Below are positions 1 to 6,996 of a stretch of DNA of 11,189 nucleotides, one piece after another. The number at the start of each line of letters is the position of its first letter. Positions within the stretch are counted from its first letter, which is position 1. The translations under genes were made by a program, and so were the position numbers. The stretch is taken from contig CALFJC010000169.1 in assembly GCA_937877655.1 (NCBI GenBank), forward strand, positions 1-11,189, in the 5' to 3' direction. The notes below the pieces were generated by a model. That model was not told the DNA's origin, did not search any database, and saw only the letters and a program-made list of their open reading frames with translations. This DNA is from an uncultured Selenomonadales bacterium (GTDB lineage: Bacteria > Bacillota > Negativicutes > Selenomonadales > Selenomonadaceae).

Positions 1-7
1 ATATTTT

Positions 8-925
8 TTGAAGTTTGGAAAGAAAATCGCGTTGCTGATGATCTTGGCGGCGATACAAATTCCCTGCGCGGTACACGCGGCGGAAGAAGATAAAGAATTG
101 GCACTGATAGCGGCGGAGCAGGAAAAATCGGACGAGGAAGAACAACTCAACGAAATAAATCCCGCGCTGACCGAGAGCATTTCGACGGAGCCGACGCAGG
201 AGACAGATAAAGAAAAAAAGGCGCGCAAGAAAAAATTGGAGCAAACACGCAAGGAAAAGGAAAAAGATAACGAGCGAAAACTTACGGAGAGTAAAAGACG
301 CAGTGAAAATTCTGCGCGGCGCGAAAAAGATTCGGAAATAATAATTAATCCGAATGAGCCCGAAATAATTTCTCCGCCGCCCGAAGTTCCGATAAAGGCT
401 CCGACGCCGCCCGAAGTTCCCATAACAACTCCGACAACGCCGTCCGAATCGATAAAGCCGTCCGTTACGCCGCAACCTACTGAAACTGTCGCGATACCCG
501 ACCAAAAAAATATCTACGCGAATTTTTCCGAAGTTGCCCGCGCAGTTCATTTTATTCCGTTGTACATGCCGAGAAAATCGGGCTATGAAATAACCGCGCT
601 TTATGCCGAGCCGGGCATTGTCGAAGTTCGTTACGGGCGCAGATGGGAGCCGACGGTTTCATTATCGGTAAGAACTCACAAGCGGGCGGACGGCGAGGCT
701 CTTAAAGACATCAGCGGCGTTACGGGCGTAAAGTGGCGCGTGGACACTTCGACGGGCACGACGATTTACATTGCAAAAATTTCCGAGACACAACAAGTGG
801 CGGCTTGGGCGGTCGGACATTACACTTTCTCCGCGCAGGCAGAAAATTTATCGTTCGCAGGTTTTCATTCGCTCGTTGCCGATGAATTGGTTGAACTTTC
901 GACACATTATTATTTGGACATATAA
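8..925 (+). CDS. Exported protein with charged and proline-rich linker and a DUF4367-like C-terminal domain
   Basis: Translates to 305 residues from a TTG start. The start lies only 7 bases into the window, so its ribosome binding site cannot be seen and a slightly longer N-terminus is possible. Residues 1-24 form a typical Sec signal peptide: Lys-rich start, hydrophobic core, and cleavage likely after VHA. Residues 25-110 are very rich in Glu and Lys and probably form a helical or disordered stalk. Residues about 115-165 are Pro-rich, with the phrase PPEVPI repeated. Residues about 168-305 look folded; the pattern of an MPxxxGY-like stretch, a strand-rich middle and a closing 'AWAVGHYTFS' strand resembles DUF4367-type exported domains, but that is a by-eye resemblance. 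The stop codon overlaps the purB ribosome binding site, so it is probably co-transcribed with the purine genes. Its function is unknown; a cell-surface or envelope-sensing role is only a guess. Confidence 0.75.
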   Translation: MKFGKKIALLMILAAIQIPCAVHAAEEDKELALIAAEQEKSDEEEQLNEINPALTESISTEPTQETDKEKKARKKKLEQTRKEKEKDNERKLTESKRRSENSARREKDSEIIINPNEPEIISPPPEVPIKAPTPPEVPITTPTTPSESIKPSVTPQPTETVAIPDQKNIYANFSEVARAVHFIPLYMPRKSGYEITALYAEPGIVEVRYGRRWEPTVSLSVRTHKRADGEALKDISGVTGVKWRVDTSTGTTIYIAKISETQQVAAWAVGHYTFSAQAENLSFAGFHSLVADELVELSTHYYLDI

Positions 926-941
926 GGAGGAAAATTTTTTT

Positions 942-2234
942 ATGATCAATCGTTACACTTTGCCCGAAATGGGAAAACTCTGGTCGATTGAAAACGAATG
1001 GCAGACGATTCTTGACGTTGAACTTGCCGCTTGCGACGCGATGGCTGAACTCGGAGAAATTCCCGTTGAAGCCGCAAAAAATATTCGCGCCAAAGCAAAT
1101 TTCAATCTCGAACGCATTCACGAAATCGAATCGGTTACGCACCATGACATTATCGCTTTTCTGACTTGCGTCGGAGAATACGTCGGCGAAGACTCGAAAT
1201 ATATTCACAAGGGCTTGACTTCCAGCGACGTTAAAGACACGGCGATTTGTCTCATGATGAAAAAATCTGCCGAGATTATTCTTGACGATCTGAAAAAGTT
1301 CCGCGAAGTTCTCCGCCGCCGCGCAGTCGAATTTAAACACACGGCTTGTATCGGCAGGACGCACGGAATTCACGCGGAGCCGATGACTTTCGGCTTGAAA
1401 CTTTTGCTTTGGAGCGCGGAAGTCGAACGGGATATTGAGCGCGTCGAACATGCAAAAAAAATTGTCAGTGTCGGGAAATTGAGCGGCGCGGTCGGAACTT
1501 ATTCAAATATCGATCCGAAGATTGAAGAATTGGTTTGCAAGAAATTGGATTTGACGCCCGTCCGCTTGGCAACGCAAGTTATTCAAAGAGATCGTCACGC
1601 CGAATATATGACGACTTTGGCGATTGTCGCGAGCACTTTGGAGAAAATCGCAACCGAAATTCGCAACCTTCAACGCACGGACATTCGCGAGGCTGAAGAA
1701 TATTTTTCGCCGGGACAAAAAGGTTCTTCGGCAATGCCGCATAAACGCAACCCGATTAATTGCGAGCGCGTGGCGGGAATGGCTCGGCTTGTCAGAGGAA
1801 ATGCACTTGCCGCAATGGAAGACATTACGCTTTGGCATGAACGCGATATTTCTCACAGCTCGGTTGAGCGCGTGATTTTGCCCGACTCGACAATCAACGT
1901 CGACTACTGCACGAAAAAAATTACAAACATTGTCGACAAACTTCTTGTTTATCCCGAAGCAATGTTGCATAATATGAATCGGACAGGCGGCTTGATTTAC
2001 AGTCAACGCCTCATGCTGGAGATCGTCAGCAAAGGAGTTTTGCGCGAAGACGCTTATAAATGGGTTCAGCGCAATGCAATGAAACGCTGGATGGACGGCG
2101 AAGATTTTCAAACCAACGTTGCCAATGATCCCGACATTACGAAATATCTCAGCGCGGAAGAAATTGCCGATTGTTTTAACTACAAATTTTTCCTGCGCCA
2201 TGTCGATATGATTTTTGAACGCTTCGGACTTTAA
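942..2234 (+). CDS. purB: Adenylosuccinate lyase
   Basis: A 430-residue cytoplasmic enzyme of the fumarase/aspartase superfamily. It splits fumarate from SAICAR to give AICAR (step 8 of IMP synthesis) and from adenylosuccinate to give AMP. The family signature GSSAMPHKRNP is at residues 261-271; it carries the catalytic serine of the flexible loop (Ser262/263). The GRTHGIHAEP segment places His141 where the Bacillus enzyme has its catalytic histidine, and TSSDV lies upstream at about residue 92. The length is normal for the Firmicute-type enzyme. The ATG at 942 is chosen because AAGGAGG at 924-930 precedes it by 11 bases and because MINRYTLPEMG is the usual N-terminus; an in-frame ATG at 771 lies inside the previous gene. 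It is followed by purC after 22 bases. Confidence 0.97.
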   Translation: MINRYTLPEMGKLWSIENEWQTILDVELAACDAMAELGEIPVEAAKNIRAKANFNLERIHEIESVTHHDIIAFLTCVGEYVGEDSKYIHKGLTSSDVKDTAICLMMKKSAEIILDDLKKFREVLRRRAVEFKHTACIGRTHGIHAEPMTFGLKLLLWSAEVERDIERVEHAKKIVSVGKLSGAVGTYSNIDPKIEELVCKKLDLTPVRLATQVIQRDRHAEYMTTLAIVASTLEKIATEIRNLQRTDIREAEEYFSPGQKGSSAMPHKRNPINCERVAGMARLVRGNALAAMEDITLWHERDISHSSVERVILPDSTINVDYCTKKITNIVDKLLVYPEAMLHNMNRTGGLIYSQRLMLEIVSKGVLREDAYKWVQRNAMKRWMDGEDFQTNVANDPDITKYLSAEEIADCFNYKFFLRHVDMIFERFGL

Positions 2235-2256
2235 AAGATTTTTGGGAGGTAAAAGT

Positions 2257-2961
2257 ATGATTAAGGGCAATATGCTTTACGAGGGCAAGGCGAAAACCGT
2301 TTTCGAGACCGACAACCCGAATGAACTTCTTGTTTACTTCAAAGACGACGCAACGGCGGGCAACGGCGCGAAACATGACATCATTGAAGGAAAAGGCGTT
2401 ATCAACAACAAAATCAGCGAATTTTTCTTCAAGCAACTGAAAGATCGCGGCGTCAAAAGTCATTTCGTTGAAAAAATCGGCGAACGTGAAATGCTCGTCA
2501 AAAAGCTCGACATGATTAAATTGGAAGTCGTCGTTCGCAATATCGTTGCGGGCTCGTTGGTTAAACGTCTCGGTCTTGAGGAAGGCACGCCGCTCACGGT
2601 TCCGATTGTCGAATACTATTACAAGAGCGACGAACTCGGCGACCCGATGCTCAATCGCTATCACATTATGGCTTTGGACTTGGCGAAAATCGATGAACTG
2701 AATCAGATGGAGCACATAGCTTTTTCCGTCAATACGATTCTGCGCAACCTTCTTAAATCCAAAAACGTTGACTTAATCGATTTCAAATTGGAATTCGGAC
2801 GCTTCGACGGCGAAGTTATTTTGGCAGACGAAATTTCTCCCGATAACTGCCGCTTTTGGGATACCGTGACGCATGAAAAATTGGACAAAGATCGTTTCCG
2901 TCAAGATTTGGGCGGCGTCAAAGAGGCTTATAAAGAAATGCTCGATCGTTTGACTTTGTGA
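2257..2961 (+). CDS. purC: SAICAR synthetase (phosphoribosylaminoimidazole-succinocarboxamide synthase)
   Basis: A 234-residue enzyme, the usual length for stand-alone bacterial PurC. It joins aspartate to CAIR using ATP to make SAICAR (step 7), which PurB then uses. The N-terminus has the expected YEGKAKTVF ATP-binding start. The two family signatures are present: EVVVRNIVAGS at residues 90-100 and LIDFKLEFG at 173-181, followed by the DEISPDNCR segment of the active site. The ATG at 2257 is preceded by GGGAGG at 2244-2249 with 7 bases between. It sits between purB and a small exported-protein gene (10-bp gap) in the same operon. There is no sign of damage. Confidence 0.97.
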   Translation: MIKGNMLYEGKAKTVFETDNPNELLVYFKDDATAGNGAKHDIIEGKGVINNKISEFFFKQLKDRGVKSHFVEKIGEREMLVKKLDMIKLEVVVRNIVAGSLVKRLGLEEGTPLTVPIVEYYYKSDELGDPMLNRYHIMALDLAKIDELNQMEHIAFSVNTILRNLLKSKNVDLIDFKLEFGRFDGEVILADEISPDNCRFWDTVTHEKLDKDRFRQDLGGVKEAYKEMLDRLTL

Positions 2962-2971
2962 GGCGTCGTTC

Positions 2972-3322
2972 ATGATTAAAAAATTTTTGGCGGCGGCGAT
3001 TGTCGGAGTGATAATCTGCGCGGGCGTGAAGGTTGAGGCGGCTGAAATTTTTGCGGGAACTTCGCCCGCAACAGGTTATAATTGTTACGTCTTGACAAAC
3101 ACAATCAGCCGCAAAAACGAACACCGAATGCTTATAATTTCCGCGACGCTCAAAACGGTTGATCAATACGGCGACGCGCATTATCTCGATTATAAATTTT
3201 TTGATCTCGACGGCGACTCAATCGATGTGGATTTTACAAATTCTCAAGGTTTTTCCGGGAAGGCGACGGCAGAAAATACGCCGATTGAATGGGCAATGTA
3301 CACGATTATCAGAGAGTATTAA
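2972..3322 (+). CDS. Small exported protein of unknown function
   Basis: A 116-residue protein with a clear Sec signal peptide at residues 1-23 or so (MIKK, hydrophobic core, cleavage near VEA|AE). The mature part of about 93 residues begins EIFAGTSPATGYNCYVL and has alternating polar and hydrophobic stretches that suggest a beta-rich fold. It has Asp-rich turns such as DLDGDSIDVDF, which might bind calcium, but no family is recognised. The start overlaps nothing and has only a weak TGAGG ribosome binding site formed by the purC stop region, so translation is probably coupled to purC. A small secreted protein inside a purine operon is unexpected; nothing in its sequence suggests a role in purine synthesis. 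The signal peptide and intact frame argue that it is a real gene. Confidence 0.7.
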   Translation: MIKKFLAAAIVGVIICAGVKVEAAEIFAGTSPATGYNCYVLTNTISRKNEHRMLIISATLKTVDQYGDAHYLDYKFFDLDGDSIDVDFTNSQGFSGKATAENTPIEWAMYTIIREY

Positions 3323-3329
3323 AATTTTT

Positions 3330-3363
3330 GGGGATAAGGGATTTAAAATTTTCCCTTGTCCCC
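3330..3363 (+). other. Strong intercistronic hairpin
   Basis: GGGGATAAGGGA at 3330-3341 pairs with TCCCTTGTCCCC at 3352-3363 to give a 12-bp stem with one G-U pair and a 10-base loop. It starts 7 bases after the stop of the small exported-protein gene and ends about 11 bases before the ribosome binding site of the next gene. The following bases, TGTTTG, are a poor T-tract, so it may be a leaky terminator, an mRNA-stabilising 3' end or a processing site. Any of these would lower or separate expression of the downstream genes. Confidence 0.7.
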
Positions 3364-3388
3364 TGTTTGATTATGGGAGGCAAAAATT

Positions 3389-4321
3389 TTGGGAAAAAGA
3401 GTTTTGGTGACGGGCGGCGCGGGATTTTTGGGCTCGCATCTTTGTGACAGACTTATTGCCGACGGACACGAAGTAATTTGCTTGGACAATTTTTTCACGG
3501 GCAAGAAAAAAAATATCGCGCATCTTATGGGCAACCCGAATTTTGAACTGATGCGCCATGATGTTGTTCAGCCGATTTATGCCGAAGTCGATTGGATTTT
3601 CAATTTGGCATGTCCCGCGAGCCCCGTTCATTATCAACGAGATCCTGTCCGCACGATTAAAACAAATGTTATGGGCGCGTTGAATTCTCTCGGTTGTGCG
3701 AAACAAAACAATGCGCGAGTTTTGCAGGCGAGTACTTCCGAAGTTTACGGCGACCCGAAAGTTCATCCTCAGCCCGAAAGTTATCGCGGCGCAGTCAATC
3801 CGATTGGAATTCGCGCCTGCTACGACGAAGGCAAGCGCACTGCCGAAACTCTTTTCTTCGATTATCACAGGCAACACGGCTTGGATATTCGCGTCGTGAG
3901 AATTTTCAACACTTACGGTTCGCGCATGACGGCTGATGACGGGCGCGTTGTCTCAAATTTTATCATGCAGGCTCTTCGCGGCGAAGACATTACGGTTTAC
4001 GGCGACGGAAAGCAGACGAGAAGTTTTTGTTACGTCGACGATCTGATTGACGGCATTGTTAAAATGATGAACGCAGAAAATTTTACGGGACCCGTGAACT
4101 TGGGCAATCCCGGAGAATTTACGATGTTGGAGCTTGCCGAGTTGGTTTTGAAATTGACGGGGAGCAAATCGAAAATAGTTTATCGCCCGTTGCCTTCGGA
4201 CGACCCGACGCAACGTTGTCCCGTAATTGATCTCGCGAAAGAGAAATTGAATTGGCAACCGAAAGTTAATCTTGAAGATGGCTTGAAAGTCACGATAAAA
4301 TATTTCAAGGAAAATTATTAA
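3389..4321 (+). CDS. UDP-glucuronate decarboxylase-like NAD-dependent sugar epimerase/dehydratase
   Basis: A 310-residue extended short-chain dehydrogenase/reductase. The Rossmann nucleotide motif GGAGFLG is at residues 9-15. The active-site set is visible: the ASTSEVYGDP segment at 114-123 (Thr116 or Ser117, Glu118) and the YxxxK pair Tyr145 and Lys149 in CYDEGK. The segments NLACPASPVHY, HPQPESYRG, NPIGIRACYDEGKR and RIFNTYGSRM are typical of UDP-xylose synthase (UXS), which oxidises and decarboxylates UDP-glucuronate to UDP-xylose in the cytoplasm for surface polysaccharides. A related dTDP-glucose or UDP-glucose epimerase cannot be fully excluded. The start is TTG at 3389, preceded by GGGAGG at 3375-3380. 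The gene is out of place functionally between purC and purM; no other sugar gene is in the window. Confidence 0.88.
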   Translation: MGKRVLVTGGAGFLGSHLCDRLIADGHEVICLDNFFTGKKKNIAHLMGNPNFELMRHDVVQPIYAEVDWIFNLACPASPVHYQRDPVRTIKTNVMGALNSLGCAKQNNARVLQASTSEVYGDPKVHPQPESYRGAVNPIGIRACYDEGKRTAETLFFDYHRQHGLDIRVVRIFNTYGSRMTADDGRVVSNFIMQALRGEDITVYGDGKQTRSFCYVDDLIDGIVKMMNAENFTGPVNLGNPGEFTMLELAELVLKLTGSKSKIVYRPLPSDDPTQRCPVIDLAKEKLNWQPKVNLEDGLKVTIKYFKENY

Positions 4322-4336
4322 CGGAGCAGATGATTG

Positions 4337-5380
4337 ATGGAACAAATGACTTATAAAGATTCGGGCGTTGACATTGACGCGGGCAACGAATCTGTTCGCT
4401 TGATAAAAAATTTTGTCCGTTCGACTTATCGCGAAGAAGTTTTGGGAGACATCGGAGGTTTCGGCGGACTTTTCGCGCTGAAAAATTATGACGAGCCGAT
4501 TTTGGTTTCGGGCACGGACGGCGTCGGCACAAAATTAAAAATCGCATTTCTTCTCGACAAGCACGACACAATCGGGCAGGACGCGGTTGCAATGTGCGTC
4601 AACGACATTTTGGTTCAAGGAGCCGAGCCGTTATTTTTTTTGGATTATCTGGCTGTCGGCAAATTGAATCCCGCGCAGGTTGCGGAAATTGTTCGCGGCG
4701 TTGCAAATGCTTGCAAAGAATCGGGTTGCGCGTTAATCGGCGGCGAGACGGCTGAAATGAGCGGCTTTTATTCTGCGGGCGAATACGACATTGCAGGTTT
4801 TGCGGTTGGTGTTGTCGAAAAAAAATCTCTGATAACTCCTGCGCGGGTTAAAGTCGGAGATATTTTAATCGGCTTGCCGTCGAGCGGACTTCATTCAAAC
4901 GGTTTCAGTCTTGTTAGGAAAATTGTTTTCGACAAAATGAAATTCACGGGCGGCGAAAAATTTTCCGAAGAAAAAACTCTCGGCGAAGAACTTTTGACGC
5001 CGACGCGTCTTTATCCCGCAACTTGTCTTCCGATTATAAAAAAATTCGGCGAAAAAATTCACGGGCTGGTTCACATAACGGGCGGCGGTTTTTACGATAA
5101 CATTCCCCGCGCCTTGCCAAAAAATTTTGGCGCGACGATTGACGCGGACGTTTGGGCTGTCCCGAAAATTTTTAAGCTGTTGCAGGAATGGGGAAATGTT
5201 CCGCGCCGCGAAATGTTCAGAACTTTTAATTGCGGTATCGGCATGATTTTGATTGTTGACGAAGAAATTATTGACGATTTGACTTCGCATCTCAACGAAA
5301 ACTTTGAAGAATTTTATAAAATCGGGCGCGTCGTCGAAGGTAGCGGCGTTGAAATTTTTGGAGGTGAGTTTTGTGATTAA
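4337..5380 (+). CDS. purM: Phosphoribosylformylglycinamidine cyclo-ligase (AIR synthase)
   Basis: A 347-residue enzyme of normal length that uses ATP to close FGAM into AIR (step 5 of IMP synthesis); the active form is a dimer. The family blocks are in order: GTDGVGTKLK at residues 59-68, the VNDILVQGAEPLFFLDY segment, GGETAEM at 135-141, GLPSSGLHSNG at 179-189, TGGGFYDNIPR at 248-258, and FNCGIGMI near the C-terminus. The ATG at 4337 (MEQMTYKDSGVDID) lies 15 bases after the previous stop, with GGAG at 4323-4326 as the ribosome binding site; a TTG directly before it and an ATG at 4346 are alternatives. Its last 8 bases overlap the start of purN, a sign of translational coupling. Confidence 0.97.
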   Translation: MEQMTYKDSGVDIDAGNESVRLIKNFVRSTYREEVLGDIGGFGGLFALKNYDEPILVSGTDGVGTKLKIAFLLDKHDTIGQDAVAMCVNDILVQGAEPLFFLDYLAVGKLNPAQVAEIVRGVANACKESGCALIGGETAEMSGFYSAGEYDIAGFAVGVVEKKSLITPARVKVGDILIGLPSSGLHSNGFSLVRKIVFDKMKFTGGEKFSEEKTLGEELLTPTRLYPATCLPIIKKFGEKIHGLVHITGGGFYDNIPRALPKNFGATIDADVWAVPKIFKLLQEWGNVPRREMFRTFNCGIGMILIVDEEIIDDLTSHLNENFEEFYKIGRVVEGSGVEIFGGEFCD

Positions 5381-6560
5381 ATTGGGCGTCTTGTGTTCGG
5401 GGCGCGGCACGGATTTACAATCGATAATCGACGCGATTCAGCACGGATTTTTGGCGGCTGAAATTTCAATCGTGTTGACGGACAAACCGCAAGTCCAAGC
5501 TTTGGAGCGGGCGGAGGCGGCGGGAATAAAAAATATCTGCGTCGACCGAAAAAATTTTTCCGACCGCGCAGATTTTGAGGCTGAACTTTTAAAAAACCTT
5601 AAGGGCGTCGACTTGGTGATTTTGGCGGGCTTCATGCGAATTTTGAGTGCGGACTTCGTCAAGCGTTTTGAAGGGCGCATAATGAATATTCATCCTTCGT
5701 TGTTGCCGTCATTTCCCGGAGCCCATGCGCACAGAGATGTTTTGGCTTACGGCGCGAAAATTTCGGGTTGCACGGTTCATTTCGTTGACGAAGGCACCGA
5801 CTCCGGACCGATAATTTTGCAGGCGGCGGTTGAAGTCAAAGAAGAGGACACGGAAGAAACTTTGGCGGCGCGAGTTTTGGAGCAGGAGCACAAAATTTAT
5901 CCTCTGGCAATAAAATTGTTTATCGAAGGGCGATTAAAAATCGTCGGGCGCAAAGTAGAGATTGGAGGCGGAAAAATGAAAATCAAGCGGGCATTAATCA
6001 GCGTATCGAACAAATTGGACGTGGTGGAATTTGCAAGGAAGCTCAGCCGTTGCGGCGTCGAAATTATCAGCACGGGCGGCACGGGCAAAGCAATTCGTGC
6101 GGCGGGCATTCCCGTTACCTACGTCAGCGATTTGACGGGCTTTCCCGAAATTATGAACGGGCGCGTCAAAACTCTCAATCCGAAAATTCACGGCGGCATT
6201 TTGGCTGTGCGCGACAATCCCGAACACCTTAAACAAATGGCGGAAAACGGTATCGAGCCGATTGATCTTGTCGTCGTAAATCTTTATCCTTTCAAGCGGA
6301 CGATTCGCAAGCCGAATGTCACACTTGAAGACGCGATAGAAAATATCGACATCGGCGGCCCCGCAATGATTCGGGCGGCGGCGAAAAATTTTAAATTTGT
6401 GACTGTCGTAACCAATCCCGACCGCTATGACGAAATTGCAAAACTTATCGCAGAGAAGGGCGAAGTTCCGCTTGACGTGAGAAAAAGTTTGGCGGCGGAA
6501 GCATTTGCGCACACGGCGGATTACGATTCGGCGATTACAAATTATCTTTCGGAAATTTAA
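5373..6560 (+). CDS. purN-purJ: Fused GAR transformylase (PurN) and stand-alone-type IMP cyclohydrolase (N-terminal half of PurH)
   Basis: One uninterrupted 395-codon frame holds two enzymes. Residues 1-197 are PurN, which formylates GAR with 10-formyl-THF (step 3): the phosphate-loop-like SGRGTDLQS follows the first strand, and the catalytic triad is Asn105, His107 (NIHPSLLP) and Asp143 (VDEGTDSGP). Residues 202-395 are the MGS-like IMP cyclohydrolase domain, which closes FAICAR to IMP (step 10). Counted from Met202, its Lys65, Tyr104, Asp125 and Lys137 line up with Lys66, Tyr104, Asp125 and Lys137 of the human enzyme. The usual His after KTL is Asn68. The frame ends at YLSEI and is followed at once by a terminator, so the AICAR transformylase half (about 320 residues in normal PurH) is absent rather than frameshifted. 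GTG at 5373 is chosen as the start, with GGAGGTGA at 5359-5366. The link between the halves is Gly-Gly-Gly-Lys. Separate translation of the second half from 5976 is possible. Confidence 0.9.
   Translation: MIKLGVLCSGRGTDLQSIIDAIQHGFLAAEISIVLTDKPQVQALERAEAAGIKNICVDRKNFSDRADFEAELLKNLKGVDLVILAGFMRILSADFVKRFEGRIMNIHPSLLPSFPGAHAHRDVLAYGAKISGCTVHFVDEGTDSGPIILQAAVEVKEEDTEETLAARVLEQEHKIYPLAIKLFIEGRLKIVGRKVEIGGGKMKIKRALISVSNKLDVVEFARKLSRCGVEIISTGGTGKAIRAAGIPVTYVSDLTGFPEIMNGRVKTLNPKIHGGILAVRDNPEHLKQMAENGIEPIDLVVVNLYPFKRTIRKPNVTLEDAIENIDIGGPAMIRAAAKNFKFVTVVTNPDRYDEIAKLIAEKGEVPLDVRKSLAAEAFAHTADYDSAITNYLSEI
5964..5978 (+). promoter_or_regulatory. Internal ribosome binding site and ATG for IMP cyclohydrolase
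   Basis: GGAGG at 5964-5968 is followed 7 bases later by ATG at 5976-5978, in frame with the upstream purN. The ATG is exactly where a stand-alone IMP cyclohydrolase would begin (MKIKRALISVSNK). This suggests that the second half can also be made alone, as a 194-residue protein, beside the full-length fusion. Confidence 0.65.
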
Positions 6561-6576
6561 TCGGGAAAAATTTTTT

Positions 6577-6609
6577 GACTCGGACGAAAATGTTCGAGTC
6601 ATTTTTTTT
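6577..6609 (+). terminator. Intrinsic terminator of the purine operon
   Basis: GACTCGGAC at 6577-6585 pairs with GTTCGAGTC at 6592-6600 (9 bp with one G-U pair, 6-base loop), followed by A and eight Ts at 6602-6609. It lies 16 bases after the stop of the purN-purJ frame, which shows that the gene ends here naturally. Confidence 0.92.
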
Positions 6610-6653
6610 GCAAAGAAAAAAACCCCTGCCAACTGACAAGAGCCGCTGAAATG

Positions 6654-6702
6654 CAATTAGGAATTATGAATTAGGAATTATGAATTAGGAATTAGGAATT
6701 AA
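6654..6702. repeat. Variable 7-bp repeat array, copy 1
   Basis: After CAATTAG, six 7-mers run without a break from 6661: GAATTAT, GAATTAG, GAATTAT, GAATTAG, GAATTAG, GAATTAA. Every third unit boundary can restore similar sequence, so slippage in replication would readily change copy number. Confidence 0.9.
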
Positions 6703-6768
6703 AAATTCCCCTTGAAAAATTTTTTGCAAAGAAAAAACTCCTGCCAACCGACAAGAGCCGCTGAAATG

Positions 6769-6796
6769 CAATTAGGAATTATGAATTAGGAATTAA
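6769..6796. repeat. Variable 7-bp repeat array, copy 2 (shorter)
   Basis: The same array as at 6654-6702 but with three units after CAATTAG: GAATTAT, GAATTAG, GAATTAA. The flanks match copy 1 base for base over more than a dozen bases on each side, so the two differ by exactly three 7-mers (21 bp). Confidence 0.9.
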
Positions 6797-6915
6797 AAAT
6801 TCCCCTTGAAAAATTTTTTGCAAAGAAAAAACCCTTGCCAACCGACAAGAGCCGCTGATTCCTCAGCAAAGAAATGTATGAGCAATGCTCCCCGCAATGG
6901 GGAAAACTTTTCGCC

Positions 6916-6940
6916 AAAAGAAAAAGCCTCGACTGCGAGG
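6916..6940 (-). terminator. Possible weak terminator of the minus-strand riboswitch transcript
   Basis: Read on the minus strand, CCTCG-CAGT-CGAGG (6940-6927) forms a 5-bp GC-rich stem with a 4-base loop, followed by C, TTTTT, C, TTTT (6926-6916). The stem is short, so this is a candidate only. It is the first hairpin with a T-tract downstream of the cobalamin riboswitch and would end a transcript of roughly 330 nt. Confidence 0.4.
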
Positions 6941-6996
6941 ACGAGACATCAAAAAAACTTTTCGGAATATGAATCGGCGAAGAATTTTCATTCCTC

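Larger units (their letters stand above)
6605..6858. repeat. Three direct copies of a 44-45 bp intergenic repeat
   Basis: Near-identical cores lie at 6605-6649, 6721-6764 and 6815-6858. Each begins TTTTTGCAAAGAAAAAA and ends CGACAAGAGCCGCTGA, with a few substitutions (CCCCTGCCAACT, CTCCTGCCAACC, CCCTTGCCAACC). Copies 1 and 2 continue into AAATGC, a 7-mer array, then AAATTCCCCTTGAAAAA, which leads into the next copy, so the full unit is about 94-116 bp. Copy 3 diverges after GCCGCTGA. The first copy overlaps the T-tract of the purine terminator. The region carries no coding signal. It resembles a non-coding element multiplied by tandem duplication; its mobility or function is not known. Confidence 0.85.

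Noticed and set aside
771..941. Upstream ATG start for purB (57 extra codons)
   Set aside because: It lies inside the preceding gene and lacks a ribosome binding site; the ATG at 942 gives the normal family N-terminus.
720..2270. Long minus-strand frames opposite the first gene, purB and the purB-purC junction
   Set aside because: They lie opposite clearly conserved enzymes and have no family match or ribosome binding site; a codon-bias shadow.
5994..6656. 220-codon minus-strand frame opposite IMP cyclohydrolase
   Set aside because: It mirrors a conserved domain and starts in repeat DNA; a shadow.
6561..6660. Frameshifted continuation of PurH (AICAR transformylase) after the stop
   Set aside because: The sequence after the stop is a terminator and repeats in all three frames, with no transformylase motif.
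6654..6796. CRISPR array
   Set aside because: The repeat unit is only 7 bp with no spacers between units, and the larger unit is a tandem duplication with non-unique sequence between copies.
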